This document shows, piece after piece, positions 11,610 to 19,105 of a stretch of 64,000 nucleotides of DNA (positions within the stretch are counted from its first letter, which is position 1; each line of letters begins with the position of its first letter). The DNA comes from Asticcacaulis aquaticus. GTDB lineage: Bacteria > Pseudomonadota > Alphaproteobacteria > Caulobacterales > Caulobacteraceae. Location of the stretch: NCBI RefSeq assembly GCF_028550415.1, contig NZ_JAQQKX010000004.1, positions 186,001 through 250,000 on the forward strand, in the 5' to 3' direction. A program made the translations under genes and the position numbers. The notes beneath the pieces were generated by a model, which did no database searches, was not told where the DNA came from, and worked only from the letters and a program-made list of their open reading frames with translations.

Positions 11610-11645
11610 AAAAGAGCGTTCAGGTCAAAGCCGGAACGCTCTTTT
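11610..11645 (-). terminator. Intrinsic terminator between the DUF3576 gene and leuS
   Basis: AAAAGAGCGTTC (11610-11621) and GAACGCTCTTTT (11634-11645) are perfect complements around a 12-base loop. The A- and T-tracts on both sides let it act on either strand. It probably ends the DUF3576 transcript. Lying only 58 bp before the leuS start, it could also act as a leader attenuator. Confidence 0.85.
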
Positions 11646-11669
11646 AAAGCTCTCAGTTCGTTTTAGATA

Positions 11670-12161
11670 TTACTTCACGTTCGACAGGCGCAACTGACGG
11701 GCGCGCGTCAGGATGGCGTTTTCGATGTCGATCTGGGTCTGGGCCGAAACCGTGGCGTCTACCCACTGACCGCCGGTATTGGTCTGCTTGTACAGCGACA
11801 CGTTCAGAGCATCGGCGCGCAGACGGGTATCGAGGATATAGATGGTCGCCTTGAAACGCTCATCCGGCTTTTCCGGGTTGGCGTACCAGTCGGTGATGAT
11901 GATCCCGCCCCACGGATCGGCCGAAGCCAGCGGCATGAAGGAGATGGTATCGAGCGAGGCGCGCCACAGATAGGCATTGACCCCGATGGTGGCGTCGGCG
12001 GTTTCGGACGCCGGTTTCTTGCCGCCCAGACCGAGGAAACCCTTGCTTTCGGCGCTGGCATCAAGGGTGCTGTCCTTCTTGCCGAAGCTCGTGCAGCCCA
12101 CCAGGCTCAGAGACATTGCCGCGGCGGCCATAACCCAAACCGCCTTTTTCGTCATCGTCAT
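11670..12161 (-). CDS. DUF3576 lipoprotein
   Basis: The protein is 163 residues from the Met at 12161. The frame runs further upstream, but this start gives a clean lipoprotein signal (MTKKAVWVMAAAAMSLS, lipobox LVGC, Cys23) and has GGAG ten bases before it. The mature part contains ATIGVNAYLWRASLDTISFMP and WGGIIITDWYANP, the core of the DUF3576 family found next to leuS in many alphaproteobacteria. Its function is unknown; it is presumably attached to an envelope membrane facing the periplasm. Confidence 0.85.
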   Translation of the reverse strand: MTMTKKAVWVMAAAAMSLSLVGCTSFGKKDSTLDASAESKGFLGLGGKKPASETADATIGVNAYLWRASLDTISFMPLASADPWGGIIITDWYANPEKPDERFKATIYILDTRLRADALNVSLYKQTNTGGQWVDATVSAQTQIDIENAILTRARQLRLSNVK

Positions 12162-12640
12162 AGTATCGTCCACTCCGAAAGTGTATCTCTTCGCCTTGAG
12201 GCTTATTAATCGCTCTATAGCATAGGCAAACGGGGGTATGACAAGGGTTTCCTTGGACCTTCCCTGTCCCGACGCCTTATATGGCGTCGCAAGCCCCCAA
12301 AATGGCCCGTTGCGGGGCAAACTGGCACCCAATTGAGACGCTTATGGGGCAAACCGGAGAACGTCGCGTAATATCGAGCGTGACCATTTCACCACAGGTT
12401 TTGAGCGAATCTGACGCAAGCGCCAAAAAACGCTCAAATATATTGCTTTCGTTACCCATCCCTCTTAATCCGGGAATAACACATATACGCCAGAATAGGG
12501 GTGTATGGTGTGGGCAGGCCTATCCTTTCTGGGGCAGTGGCGGGTTACATAAAACCGTCATCATTCCCATATAAGGCGAGGCTCGAAAAAAGTTCAGGAT
12601 CGGTGCCGCTTAACAAGCGCGCCTTAGGTTGACAAAAACG
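12162..12640. other. 479-bp divergent intergenic region, no gene seen
   Basis: This gap separates the divergent DUF3576 and NtrZ-like genes and should hold both promoters. On the minus strand TTGTCA at 12239-12244 lies upstream of an AT-rich TATGCTATAG stretch near 12218-12227. On the plus strand TTACAT (12545-12550) and TATAAG (12570-12575) are promoter-like but 19 bp apart. Open frames here are short and look like no family. I found no CtrA box, repeat or RNA structure. Confidence 0.4.
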
Positions 12641-13060
12641 ATGACACGTTGGGTCGCAGGTTTGGTCTCGATGACGGTGCTGGCAATCGCCGCAAGCACT
12701 GCACCGGCCTTTGCGCTCAATCAGCAGACCGTCAAGGGCAAGACGAGCGAGGCTTCCGCCCCCGTCAGCCTGACCGGTGTCTCGGTCGACTCTCAGGTCA
12801 ACGCCAACAAGCAGCAGTCCAAGGTCTATCAGTGGTCGCTCAAGGGCCGCTGGGGTCTCAAGCTGGGCGTCAACGAAGACGAAGCCCGCCCAAGCGGCTG
12901 GAACGACGTCGATGCCGGGGCCTTCTACAAGATCACCCCGTCGGTCCGCGTCGGCGGTTCGGTCGGTTTCGGTGAAAAGACCAAGGCGCTGCAACCGCGC
13001 GACCCGGCGCAGGAAAAAGACCAGCCCCGCGTCCGTCTGGAAACGACGTTCAAGTTTTAA
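12641..13060 (+). CDS. NtrZ-like small periplasmic protein
   Basis: A 139-residue protein with an N-terminal signal peptide (VAGLVSMTVLAIAASTAPAFA, cleavage after AFA near residue 25). The mature part ends with the beta-rich pattern WNDVDAGAFYKITPSVRVGG and a terminal PRVRLETTFKF, which I recognise from memory as characteristic of the NtrZ-type proteins of Caulobacterales. In Caulobacter, NtrZ restrains the NtrY/NtrX two-component system from the periplasm. The ending in Phe and the porin-like strands could equally point to a small outer-membrane beta protein. The ATG is preferred over a TTG 12 bases upstream. Confidence 0.55.
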   Translation: MTRWVAGLVSMTVLAIAASTAPAFALNQQTVKGKTSEASAPVSLTGVSVDSQVNANKQQSKVYQWSLKGRWGLKLGVNEDEARPSGWNDVDAGAFYKITPSVRVGGSVGFGEKTKALQPRDPAQEKDQPRVRLETTFKF

Positions 13061-13076
13061 TCTTAAAGATTATTTT

Positions 13077-13224
13077 GGCCACGGATAAGGCACGGATCGT
13101 CGCGTGAACGCGCCGACACGGATGTTTTCATGAGTCCTGATCGAAAGCCGTTGGGAACAATGCGCTTAATATCCGTGTTCGCGGTGCACAGCACAGCACC
13201 GCATCCGTGCCTTATCCGTGGCTA
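13077..13224. repeat. Family-3 repeat (ATCCGTGGC element) between convergent genes
   Basis: The gap between the NtrZ-like and thiE-like genes contains GGCCACGGATAAGGCACGGAT at the left and the inverted ATCCGTGCCTTATCCGTGGC at the right, with internal ACACGGAT and ATCCGTGT copies. The outer arms pair perfectly over about 20 bases. Related copies lie at 31321 and 57027. Confidence 0.78.
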
Positions 13225-13227
13225 ATT

Positions 13228-13866
13228 CTACAAATGGAATGCCTCAATCGCACCAAAGCCCGCCAGACCGGTGTGCGTGAGCGATTCCGCATTGTCAGCG
13301 CCGATGCCCCCCAAGCCTAAAACCGGCACCGGGCTCAGGTCGCAGAAACGCTGGATGCCCTTGAGGCCCACAGGCGCCACCCCGTTTGCCGATGGACTCC
13401 GGCTGGGGAAGACCGGCGATATGAATACCGCGTCAAGGTCGGCGACATCCGACGCTGTCAGCGTCTCGCACGCGTGACAGGCCGCGGTCAGCAACCATTC
13501 CGGATGCGTCTGACGCAAACCCGCCGCGCGCCACAGGCTTTGTTCGCGCAGGTGCACACCATCGGCATCGATCTCTTCGGCCAGGGCCTCGTCCTCACCG
13601 ATAAGCAGTTTTAACCCATTGTCTTCGGTCAGGGTTTTTAAAACACGCGCATGAGCGACCGCATGACGATCGCCAAAATGACGGTAGATAATCCCCGTCC
13701 CTTCCGGCAGATGCGCGGCGATCTCTTCCGGATGCGGCGTCCGCTGTGGGTCGGTGAAAAAGAACAGCGGCGGCAGGACGCGGCCATTCGGGCTGGACAT
13801 ATGCGCATGGCGGGCTATGTCTTTGGCGCGGTTCATCAAAAAGGCGAAGCGGGTCTTATATGTCAT
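13228..13866 (-). CDS. ThiE/TenI-like thiamine phosphate synthase family protein
   Basis: A 212-residue TIM-barrel protein of the ThiE/TenI family. DGVHLREQSLW near residue 105, DAVFISPVFPSRSPSA and VLGLGGIG near the C-terminus are family landmarks. ThiE joins the thiamine pyrimidine and thiazole phosphates; TenI aromatises the thiazole. The phosphate-loop sequence here (SPVFPSRSPS) resembles TenI more than the GPxFPTxTK of classical ThiE, so the reaction is uncertain. The start overlaps the divergent yggS-type start by seven bases; a downstream Met at 13836 would relieve this. Confidence 0.7.
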   Translation of the reverse strand: MTYKTRFAFLMNRAKDIARHAHMSSPNGRVLPPLFFFTDPQRTPHPEEIAAHLPEGTGIIYRHFGDRHAVAHARVLKTLTEDNGLKLLIGEDEALAEEIDADGVHLREQSLWRAAGLRQTHPEWLLTAACHACETLTASDVADLDAVFISPVFPSRSPSANGVAPVGLKGIQRFCDLSPVPVLGLGGIGADNAESLTHTGLAGFGAIEAFHL

Positions 13867-14549
13867 CCCAGTCCGGTACCTCTGCTGAAAACTACGGGCC
13901 CCCCGAAAATTACAGAAACGTCCTGATGTCGCTGAAAAAGGGCCTGCGACGGGCCGGGCGCGCGGACAATGCCGCGATCCTCACGGCAGTATCCAAGACT
14001 CAGCCTTGGGAGGTTATACGCCCGGTGCTGGAGGCTGGCCACCGACGTTTTGGTGAAAACCGCGTGCAGGAGGCCATGGAACGCTGGGGGCCGGTCAAGG
14101 ACCAGTATCCGGACCTGACCCTGTGTCTGATCGGGCCGTTGCAAAGCAACAAGGCCGCCGAGGCCGTGGGCTTTTTCGACGTCATAGAAAGCGTCGACCG
14201 CGACAAGATCGCTCGTGCTATCGCCGATGAGATTCAGAAGCAGGGCCGGGCACCTGAGATTCAGATACAGGTCAATATCGGCGAGGAACCGCAAAAGGCC
14301 GGGATTCTGCCGCTGGAGGCCGATGCCTTCATCGCGGCGGCGCGCGGTTACGGACTCACCATCAGCGGCCTGATGTGTATCCCGCCGGTCGACGGCCCGC
14401 GCGGCCCCTATTTCGCGCTGTTGCGCAAGATCGCCGAACGCAACGGCATTGCGCACCTCAGCATGGGGATGAGCGACGATTATGAGACCGCCCTGCGCTT
14501 TGGTTCGAATGAAATCCGTGTGGGCACCGCCATTTTCGGAAGCCGTTAG
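13860..14549 (+). CDS. YggS-family pyridoxal phosphate homeostasis protein
   Basis: A 229-residue YggS/PROSC protein. The PLP-binding Lys is in AVSKTQP (Lys46); FGENRVQE, LIGPLQSNKA and the C-terminal LSMGMSDDYETAL with EIRVGTAIFG are all family signatures. It binds PLP and buffers its supply to enzymes, without a known catalytic activity. The start at 13860 overlaps the divergent thiE-like start; an alternative Met (13926, MSLKKGL) would open a short intergenic gap but lacks a visible ribosome-binding site. A family-1 repeat follows. Confidence 0.92.
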   Translation: MSSQSGTSAENYGPPENYRNVLMSLKKGLRRAGRADNAAILTAVSKTQPWEVIRPVLEAGHRRFGENRVQEAMERWGPVKDQYPDLTLCLIGPLQSNKAAEAVGFFDVIESVDRDKIARAIADEIQKQGRAPEIQIQVNIGEEPQKAGILPLEADAFIAAARGYGLTISGLMCIPPVDGPRGPYFALLRKIAERNGIAHLSMGMSDDYETALRFGSNEIRVGTAIFGSR

Positions 14550-14550
14550 T

Positions 14551-14728
14551 CTTATACCTCCCCAACTTGTTGGGGAGGGGACCGCACGAGATGACCGAAG
14601 GTCAGCGAGATGTGGTGGTGGGGGTTCTTCCTTACTTGCGACAGTAATTGTTGAAACACCGAAAGCCACCCCACCACCATTGGCTTCGCCAATGGTCCCC
14701 CTCCCCGCCAAAGGCAGGGAGGTATAAG
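14551..14728. repeat. Family-1 composite repeat between convergent genes
   Basis: The repeat begins CTTATACCTCCCCAAC and ends with GGCAGGGAGGTATAAG, so its two ends are inverted. Inside are GGTGGTGGGGGTTCTT and the opposing CCACCCCACCACC with an ATTGGCTTCGCCAAT hairpin. It fills the gap between the yggS-type gene and the L,D-transpeptidase gene and matches the 6871 copy over its head and tail. Confidence 0.8.
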
Positions 14729-14733
14729 ATGAG

Positions 14734-15246
14734 TCAGTCTCTCACAATCTCCACATAGGTCTCCGCATCGGCGCTCTTCAGCAGCTCCAGCAGATGCGCC
14801 TGCGACAGGGCCACACAGCCCTCCGTACCCGAATAATCCTCGCGCGCCAGATGCAGGAAAATCGCCGAGCCCAGTCCCTTCACCGGCGGATCGTCATTAT
14901 GCCCCAGCACGCAGACGATGTCGTAGACACCATCCTCGCGCCACAGCTTTTCGTGGCTGCCGTCGAACGGCAATTTCACATGCTGATTATAGGACTCAGA
15001 CCCCGCGTCATCGCACCAGCCATCGTCCGGCGATAACGCCTTGACCGGCAGAACCGTTTCCGGCACTGGCAATCTATCCGGCCGATAAAACACGTATTTC
15101 AGCGGCCACATCCCCAGCGGCGAGCGTAAATCGCCCTCTCTTTTGTCCGCCGCAGGAATAACGCCCCCTTTACCGAGGGCGCAACGCACCTTATCTGAGT
15201 TTAAGACTAGAAAACCTTCGGCGTATGCGGTAAAAATTTTGACCAT
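14734..15246 (-). CDS. YkuD-type L,D-transpeptidase
   Basis: About 170 residues from the Met at 15246 (MVKIFTAYAEG). An in-frame Met 11 codons upstream (15279) is possible but would leave only 17 bp to the divergent regulator. The catalytic segment is GHNDDPPVKGLGSAIFLHL followed by TEGCVALS, whose Cys forms the acyl-enzyme. Such enzymes make 3-3 peptidoglycan crosslinks or attach proteins to peptidoglycan in the periplasm. No clear signal peptide is visible, so export is unexplained. It is divergent from the CenR-type regulator gene, which in Caulobacter controls envelope integrity. Confidence 0.85.
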   Translation of the reverse strand: MVKIFTAYAEGFLVLNSDKVRCALGKGGVIPAADKREGDLRSPLGMWPLKYVFYRPDRLPVPETVLPVKALSPDDGWCDDAGSESYNQHVKLPFDGSHEKLWREDGVYDIVCVLGHNDDPPVKGLGSAIFLHLAREDYSGTEGCVALSQAHLLELLKSADAETYVEIVRD

Positions 15247-15296
15247 ATGCCGGTTACACCCTATCTGTAAAAACGACACTCATAAGCTATAGGATT

Positions 15297-15983
15297 ATGG
15301 TGCAACAAAAAACCCTGCTGATCGTCGATGACGACGACGAACTGCGTGAAGCCCTGGCCGAGCAGCTTGAGCTGCACGAAGAGTTCAAGGTTACGCAAGC
15401 CGCCAACGGTACCGAAGGCATCCGCCTCGGCAAGACGATCAATGCCGACCTGATCCTGCTCGACGTCGATCTGCCCGACATGGACGGTCGCGAAGCTTGC
15501 CGTGTCCTGCGCAAGTCCGGCCTGACCACTCCGGTGATCATGCTGACGGGACAAGCCAGCGACTCCGATCAGATTCTGGGCTTAGATGCCGGTGCCAACG
15601 ACTATGTCACCAAGCCGTTCCGTTTTGCCGTCCTGCTGGCGCGCATCCGCGCTCAGGTCCGCAGCCACGAAACGTCGGAAGACGCGACCTTCCGCATCGG
15701 GCCTTACGAGTTCAAACCGGCGCTCAAGCTGCTGATCGATCAGGTGCAGAAGAAGATTCGCCTGACCGAAAAAGAAACCAATATCCTCAAATACCTCTAT
15801 CGCGCCGGCGGTAAGCCGATTTCGCGCGAAGAGCTGCTGACCGAGGTGTGGGGTTACAATGCGGGCGTCACCACGCACACGCTGGAAACCCACGTCTATC
15901 GACTGAGACAAAAAATCGAGCCCGATCCGGCCAATGCCCGTCTGCTGATGACGGATGCCGGTGGCTATCGTTTGCAATTCTGA
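15297..15983 (+). CDS. cenR: CenR-type OmpR-family response regulator
   Basis: A 228-residue response regulator. The receiver domain has the acidic pocket DDDDE at residues 11-15, phosphoacceptor Asp56 in LILLDVDLPDMDG, and Lys106 in YVTKPFRFAVLLARIRAQ. The last 100 residues form a winged-helix DNA-binding domain ending TDAGGYRLQF. The GANDYVTKPFRFAVLLARIRAQ and SEDATFRIGPYEF segments match what I recall of CenR, an essential envelope regulator in Caulobacter and rhizobia, partnered with CenK. Its divergent neighbour is an L,D-transpeptidase. A terminator follows at 15985. Confidence 0.8.
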   Translation: MVQQKTLLIVDDDDELREALAEQLELHEEFKVTQAANGTEGIRLGKTINADLILLDVDLPDMDGREACRVLRKSGLTTPVIMLTGQASDSDQILGLDAGANDYVTKPFRFAVLLARIRAQVRSHETSEDATFRIGPYEFKPALKLLIDQVQKKIRLTEKETNILKYLYRAGGKPISREELLTEVWGYNAGVTTHTLETHVYRLRQKIEPDPANARLLMTDAGGYRLQF

Positions 15984-15984
15984 T

Positions 15985-16014
15985 AAAACCGGGGCCAGAT
16001 GGTCCCGGTTTTTC
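15985..16014 (+). terminator. Intrinsic terminator after cenR
   Basis: AAAACCGGG (15985-15993) pairs with CCCGGTTTT (16004-16012) around a 10-base loop, and the T-run continues to 16013. It starts two bases after the cenR stop. Confidence 0.88.
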
Positions 16015-16028
16015 GTTTGGGGGAAATG

Positions 16029-16370
16029 ATGCGGATAGCCTTAGCACTGACGCTGCTCGGACTTTGCTTGTCAGGTTGTATGGAAGCAAAAACAGACGAT
16101 CTGACAGGGACCTTCGTTTATGAAGACGGCGATCAAAAAGAAACGCTCATTCTGAAAACCGATGGTACGGCCACCCTACAAAACGGCTATAAGACCGAAC
16201 ATTTCAAGTGGAAAACCGGAGAGGCCGAACCGGGGTGTTTGAGAATTCATTTCACGCCCGTTGGAGAGGCCGAAGAGTGGCATCCCTGCGCTGACAAAGG
16301 GCCGGCAGGTGTATTTATTTCTCAGAGAAAAAATACAGATGCTTTCTATAAAAAGGTTCAGCAAAAGTGA
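16029..16370 (+). CDS. Small predicted lipoprotein, function unknown
   Basis: A 113-residue protein starting MRIALALTLLGLCLSGC, with a lipobox and lipidated Cys17. The mature domain (DDLTGTFVYEDGDQKETLILKTDGTATL) looks like a small beta-sheet domain similar in pattern to lipocalin-like or copper-resistance NlpE-type folds, but I cannot place it in a family. GGGGG at 16019-16023 sits five bases from the ATG at 16029 and decides the start over the adjoining ATG at 16026. The stop overlaps the next gene by three bases (GTGA). GC content is lower than that of neighbours. Confidence 0.7.
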   Translation: MRIALALTLLGLCLSGCMEAKTDDLTGTFVYEDGDQKETLILKTDGTATLQNGYKTEHFKWKTGEAEPGCLRIHFTPVGEAEEWHPCADKGPAGVFISQRKNTDAFYKKVQQK

Positions 16371-16771
16371 CCTCTGGCTATTCAGGCACGCCTCTGGCCA
16401 AGAAACTCGGGTACAAGCCGGGGATGCGCGCCCTCGCCGTCAATGCACCGGACAATTATACGGCGTGGCTTGAGCCTTTGCCGGAAGGCGTCGTGTTCGA
16501 AGCCGACGATCCGCAACTGGTGCATCTGTTCACCGTAGAGCGCGCGGAACTGGAAACGCGCCTGAAAGCATGGCGCGCAACTCTATCATCCGACGCGATG
16601 GTCTGGGTCTCATGGCCCAAGAAAGCGTCGAAAGTCCCCACCGACATCACCGAGGACGTCATCCGCGAAGTGTGCCTGCCGCTGGGCTGGGTCGATGTGA
16701 AGGTCTGCGCCGTCAGCGAGGTCTGGTCGGGCCTGAAACTGGTGGTGCGGAAAGAACTGCGTCAGACCTGA
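16367..16771 (+). CDS. DUF3052-type conserved protein
   Basis: A 134-residue protein beginning with GTG that overlaps the lipoprotein stop. SGYSGTPLAKKLGYKPGMRA at the N-terminus, MVWVSWPKKASKVPTDITED in the middle and VCAVSEVWSGLKLVVRK at the end match the DUF3052 pattern. Its function is unknown; it has no signal peptide and is probably cytoplasmic. The 3' end overlaps the convergent unknown gene by 10 bp. Confidence 0.82.
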   Translation: MTSGYSGTPLAKKLGYKPGMRALAVNAPDNYTAWLEPLPEGVVFEADDPQLVHLFTVERAELETRLKAWRATLSSDAMVWVSWPKKASKVPTDITEDVIREVCLPLGWVDVKVCAVSEVWSGLKLVVRKELRQT

Positions 16772-17229
16772 TCTTCCATAGGCGGCAACGACTCCCGGTG
16801 TTCGCGGTCGCCATCTTCGTCGATCACGTACCAGCAGAACCAGATCGCGTCCTCGATCTTGCCCCCCTTGGACAGGAAATCCTTGATCGGATCGGGAAAG
16901 GCCAAACGAATCTGTTCTTCGAAATTGAAGTGGTTCTTCAGGTCTTCCCAGTCGGTCAGGGCCATTTCGGCGACCATACGGATGCGCACATCCCATGGCA
17001 GATCGTCGGGCACCATCGCCGCCGGATCGGTCTCGACCCAGTCGCATTCGCCAATGCAGCCGGGGATGCGGATTTGCAGTTGCCCGCCGAGATTCATCAG
17101 ATTGGTATCGACCGCCGCCTTGATAACCGCCGGGATATCGCGGACCTTCCACGCATATTCGCCGTGCTGAAAATTGGCCTTGGCCAGGATTTCAGCGGGC
17201 AGACGGGATTCGATGGGGGCGTCAGACAT
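16762..17229 (-). CDS. Conserved protein of unknown function
   Basis: 155 residues with no signal peptide or membrane segment. The segment EYAWKVRDIPAVIKAAVD followed by NLGGQLQIRIP and ECDW is a pattern I have seen in other proteobacterial uncharacterised proteins, but I cannot name a function. The C-terminal half is acidic and Trp-rich (MALTDWEDLKNHF, DAIWFCWYVIDEDGDRE). It starts eight bases inside the end of xthA, so it is probably co-transcribed with it, and it converges on the DUF3052 gene. Confidence 0.72.
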   Translation of the reverse strand: MSDAPIESRLPAEILAKANFQHGEYAWKVRDIPAVIKAAVDTNLMNLGGQLQIRIPGCIGECDWVETDPAAMVPDDLPWDVRIRMVAEMALTDWEDLKNHFNFEEQIRLAFPDPIKDFLSKGGKIEDAIWFCWYVIDEDGDREHRESLPPMEDQV

Positions 17230-18022
17230 TCAATTCTACCTGTATGGGGGCATGGTCGCTGGGGCGTTCCCATTCGCGGACCGTATCGTGGATCACGGCG
17301 GCTATAGGCGAGGTCAGGCGCGCCATCAAGCCCGGATTGAGCAGGATGTGATCCAGCCTTAGGCCGCGATTGGATTTGCGGAAATCGGCCGAGCGATACG
17401 ACCACCAGGTGAACAGCCTCTGCGGATCGGGATAAGCCGCGCGGAACGGATCATGGAACGCGCCCGCCACCATCAGATGGGCGAAGGTCTCCAGCTCCGC
17501 CGGGGTATGGCTGACGACGCGCAGCATCTGACGGTGCGACCAGACATCGTATTCGCCCGGCGCGATATTGAGATCGCCACAGATCATCAGCGGCTTATCG
17601 GCATCGCGGCGTTTCAGATACTCGGTCAGGCGCTCGTAAAATTCCAGCTTATGGTCGAACTTGTCATTGGCCACCCGGTCCGGCACGTCGCCCCCCGCGG
17701 GGATATAGAAGTTCCACAGCTCGATCCCGGCGACCTCGATCGCCTGTACCCGGGCCTCGCCACGGCGGCAGAAGGGCAGAACCTCACGCGTTTCGAACGG
17801 GTATTTCGACACCAGCGCCACGCCATGCCAGCCCTTTTGCCCATGGACCAGAATGTGCGGATACCCGGCTTCGATGAAGGCCTCAGAGGGAAATTCATGC
17901 GTCTGGCATTTGATTTCCTGAATGCACAGGATGTCCGGATCGGCCTGTTTCAGAAAGCGCAGCACCTGATCGAGCCGGAGACGAACCGAATTGACATTCC
18001 ACGAGACGACCGACAGGCGCAT
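17222..18022 (-). CDS. xthA: Exodeoxyribonuclease III / AP endonuclease
   Basis: A 266-residue member of the EEP nuclease family. The catalytic set is visible: SWNVNS near residue 7, the metal-binding Glu in CIQEIK near residue 36, GDLNIAP near residue 150, and the C-terminal SDHAPI with the catalytic Asp-His. It cleaves at abasic sites and degrades 3' ends during base-excision repair. Upstream on the same strand lies a terminator that ends lolA transcription, so xthA needs its own promoter or read-through. Confidence 0.94.
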   Translation of the reverse strand: MRLSVVSWNVNSVRLRLDQVLRFLKQADPDILCIQEIKCQTHEFPSEAFIEAGYPHILVHGQKGWHGVALVSKYPFETREVLPFCRRGEARVQAIEVAGIELWNFYIPAGGDVPDRVANDKFDHKLEFYERLTEYLKRRDADKPLMICGDLNIAPGEYDVWSHRQMLRVVSHTPAELETFAHLMVAGAFHDPFRAAYPDPQRLFTWWSYRSADFRKSNRGLRLDHILLNPGLMARLTSPIAAVIHDTVREWERPSDHAPIQVELNV

Positions 18023-18047
18023 ACAAACTCACATTCAAGACAAAAAA

Positions 18048-18073
18048 GACCCGGTCAGTTTCCCGACCGGGTC
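18048..18073 (-). terminator. Intrinsic terminator after lolA
   Basis: GACCCGGTC (18048-18056) and GACCGGGTC (18065-18073) form a perfect 9-bp stem. On the minus strand the stem is followed by TTTTTTG, so it stops transcription coming from lolA before xthA. Confidence 0.88.
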
Positions 18074-18256
18074 AGATTTTGGCACATAACACGAAGAGAT
18101 AAAGGGAAAAACGCACTCAAGAGATCATAGTCTGGTCGTCGCCGTCCGATCTCACACCGGATAACGGGTATGAGATGTTGTGTTAATAATGGCACGGTTG
18201 TGGAAAAACACAATGCACATTTCCGTGTTATCGGCGAAAATCTAGCCTCTCAGACG

Positions 18257-18919
18257 TTATTTTGCATCCTTGGGTTTATTCAGCACGAACAGATCGGCCT
18301 TGACCGGGGCGTTTTTGTTAAAGGTCAAGAGCTTGAGCCGTGTGCCCTTGCCTTGTGCATCGGTCACGGTCCATTCGCCAAGCGTCAGGTTGCCGCCCTG
18401 CTCGATAAAGGTCATCAGGATCGAGCCTTCGACATCGCGGCGGCGGTCGCGCGCCTTGAGGCGGAAACCGTCGGTGGTCGGGGTGACCTCGGTGACGATG
18501 ACACCCTGATCCAGCCTGATCTGCTTCGACAGAAACAACGACAGCGGCGTGGCGTCGAGCGGATACTGATTGAAGGCCTTCAGGCGCGGGTCCCACATAT
18601 TGACGCGCTTGCCGTCGGCGACGACCAGCAGCGAATAGGGCGCATCATAGGCGAAGCGAATCTTGCCCGGACGTTGCAGCCACCAGTCGCCCTGGGTCTT
18701 GCGGCCTTTGAAGTCGGTCTGCTCGAACCGGCCCGCCCCCGAATTGAGGGCTTGCAGATAGGCGACCGCACGATTGATACGGCCCTGATCCTGCGCGCTG
18801 AACTTCGGCGCCAGAACGAAGGGCTGGGTATTGGTCTTGCCTTGTGCCAATGCCGTTACCGGCATCAGACTCACGGTGGCCAATCCAAGCAAAAGCGTGC
18901 GTTTTGAAATATCGGTCAT
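18257..18919 (-). CDS. lolA: Outer-membrane lipoprotein carrier protein LolA
   Basis: About 220 residues from MTDISKRTLLLGLATVSL, which forms a signal peptide cleaved after ALA near residue 25. The mature protein has FEQTDFKGRKTQGDWWLQRPGKIRF, the typical LolA beginning, and ADGKRVNMWDPRLKAFNQYPL. LolA carries lipoproteins through the periplasm to the outer membrane. The frame extends 12 codons upstream to 18955, but the chosen start has AGAGAA just before it and gives a normal signal peptide. A family-4 repeat lies upstream. Confidence 0.9.
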   Translation of the reverse strand: MTDISKRTLLLGLATVSLMPVTALAQGKTNTQPFVLAPKFSAQDQGRINRAVAYLQALNSGAGRFEQTDFKGRKTQGDWWLQRPGKIRFAYDAPYSLLVVADGKRVNMWDPRLKAFNQYPLDATPLSLFLSKQIRLDQGVIVTEVTPTTDGFRLKARDRRRDVEGSILMTFIEQGGNLTLGEWTVTDAQGKGTRLKLLTFNKNAPVKADLFVLNKPKDAK

Positions 18920-18950
18920 GTCGTTTCTCTTACGGTGTTTTTTTCGGCCG

Positions 18951-18994
18951 TGCATCTAATCCCAAAAAGCACTGAGCACTTTTTGGGATGCGCT
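18951..18994 (+). repeat. Family-4 element upstream of lolA (inverted orientation)
   Basis: GCATCTAATCCCAAAAAG, GAGC and CTTTTTGGGATGCGCT form a near-perfect stem of about 12 bp. It lies 32 bp upstream of the lolA start. Unlike the other five copies it is inverted relative to its downstream gene. Confidence 0.75.
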
Positions 18995-19105
18995 AGTATG
19001 CCTTGAGAAAGAGGCTATCCGCATATGATGACGTGAGTACGGCATCAAAACGTCATAAGCCCCGCACAAAATGGCCGTAAACTAAACCGCGCATGAATCC
19101 CTCTG

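Noticed and set aside
12281-12574. 97-aa plus-strand open frame in the DUF3576 / NtrZ-like gap
   Set aside because: No start signal or recognisable domain; it overlaps the region needed for both divergent promoters.
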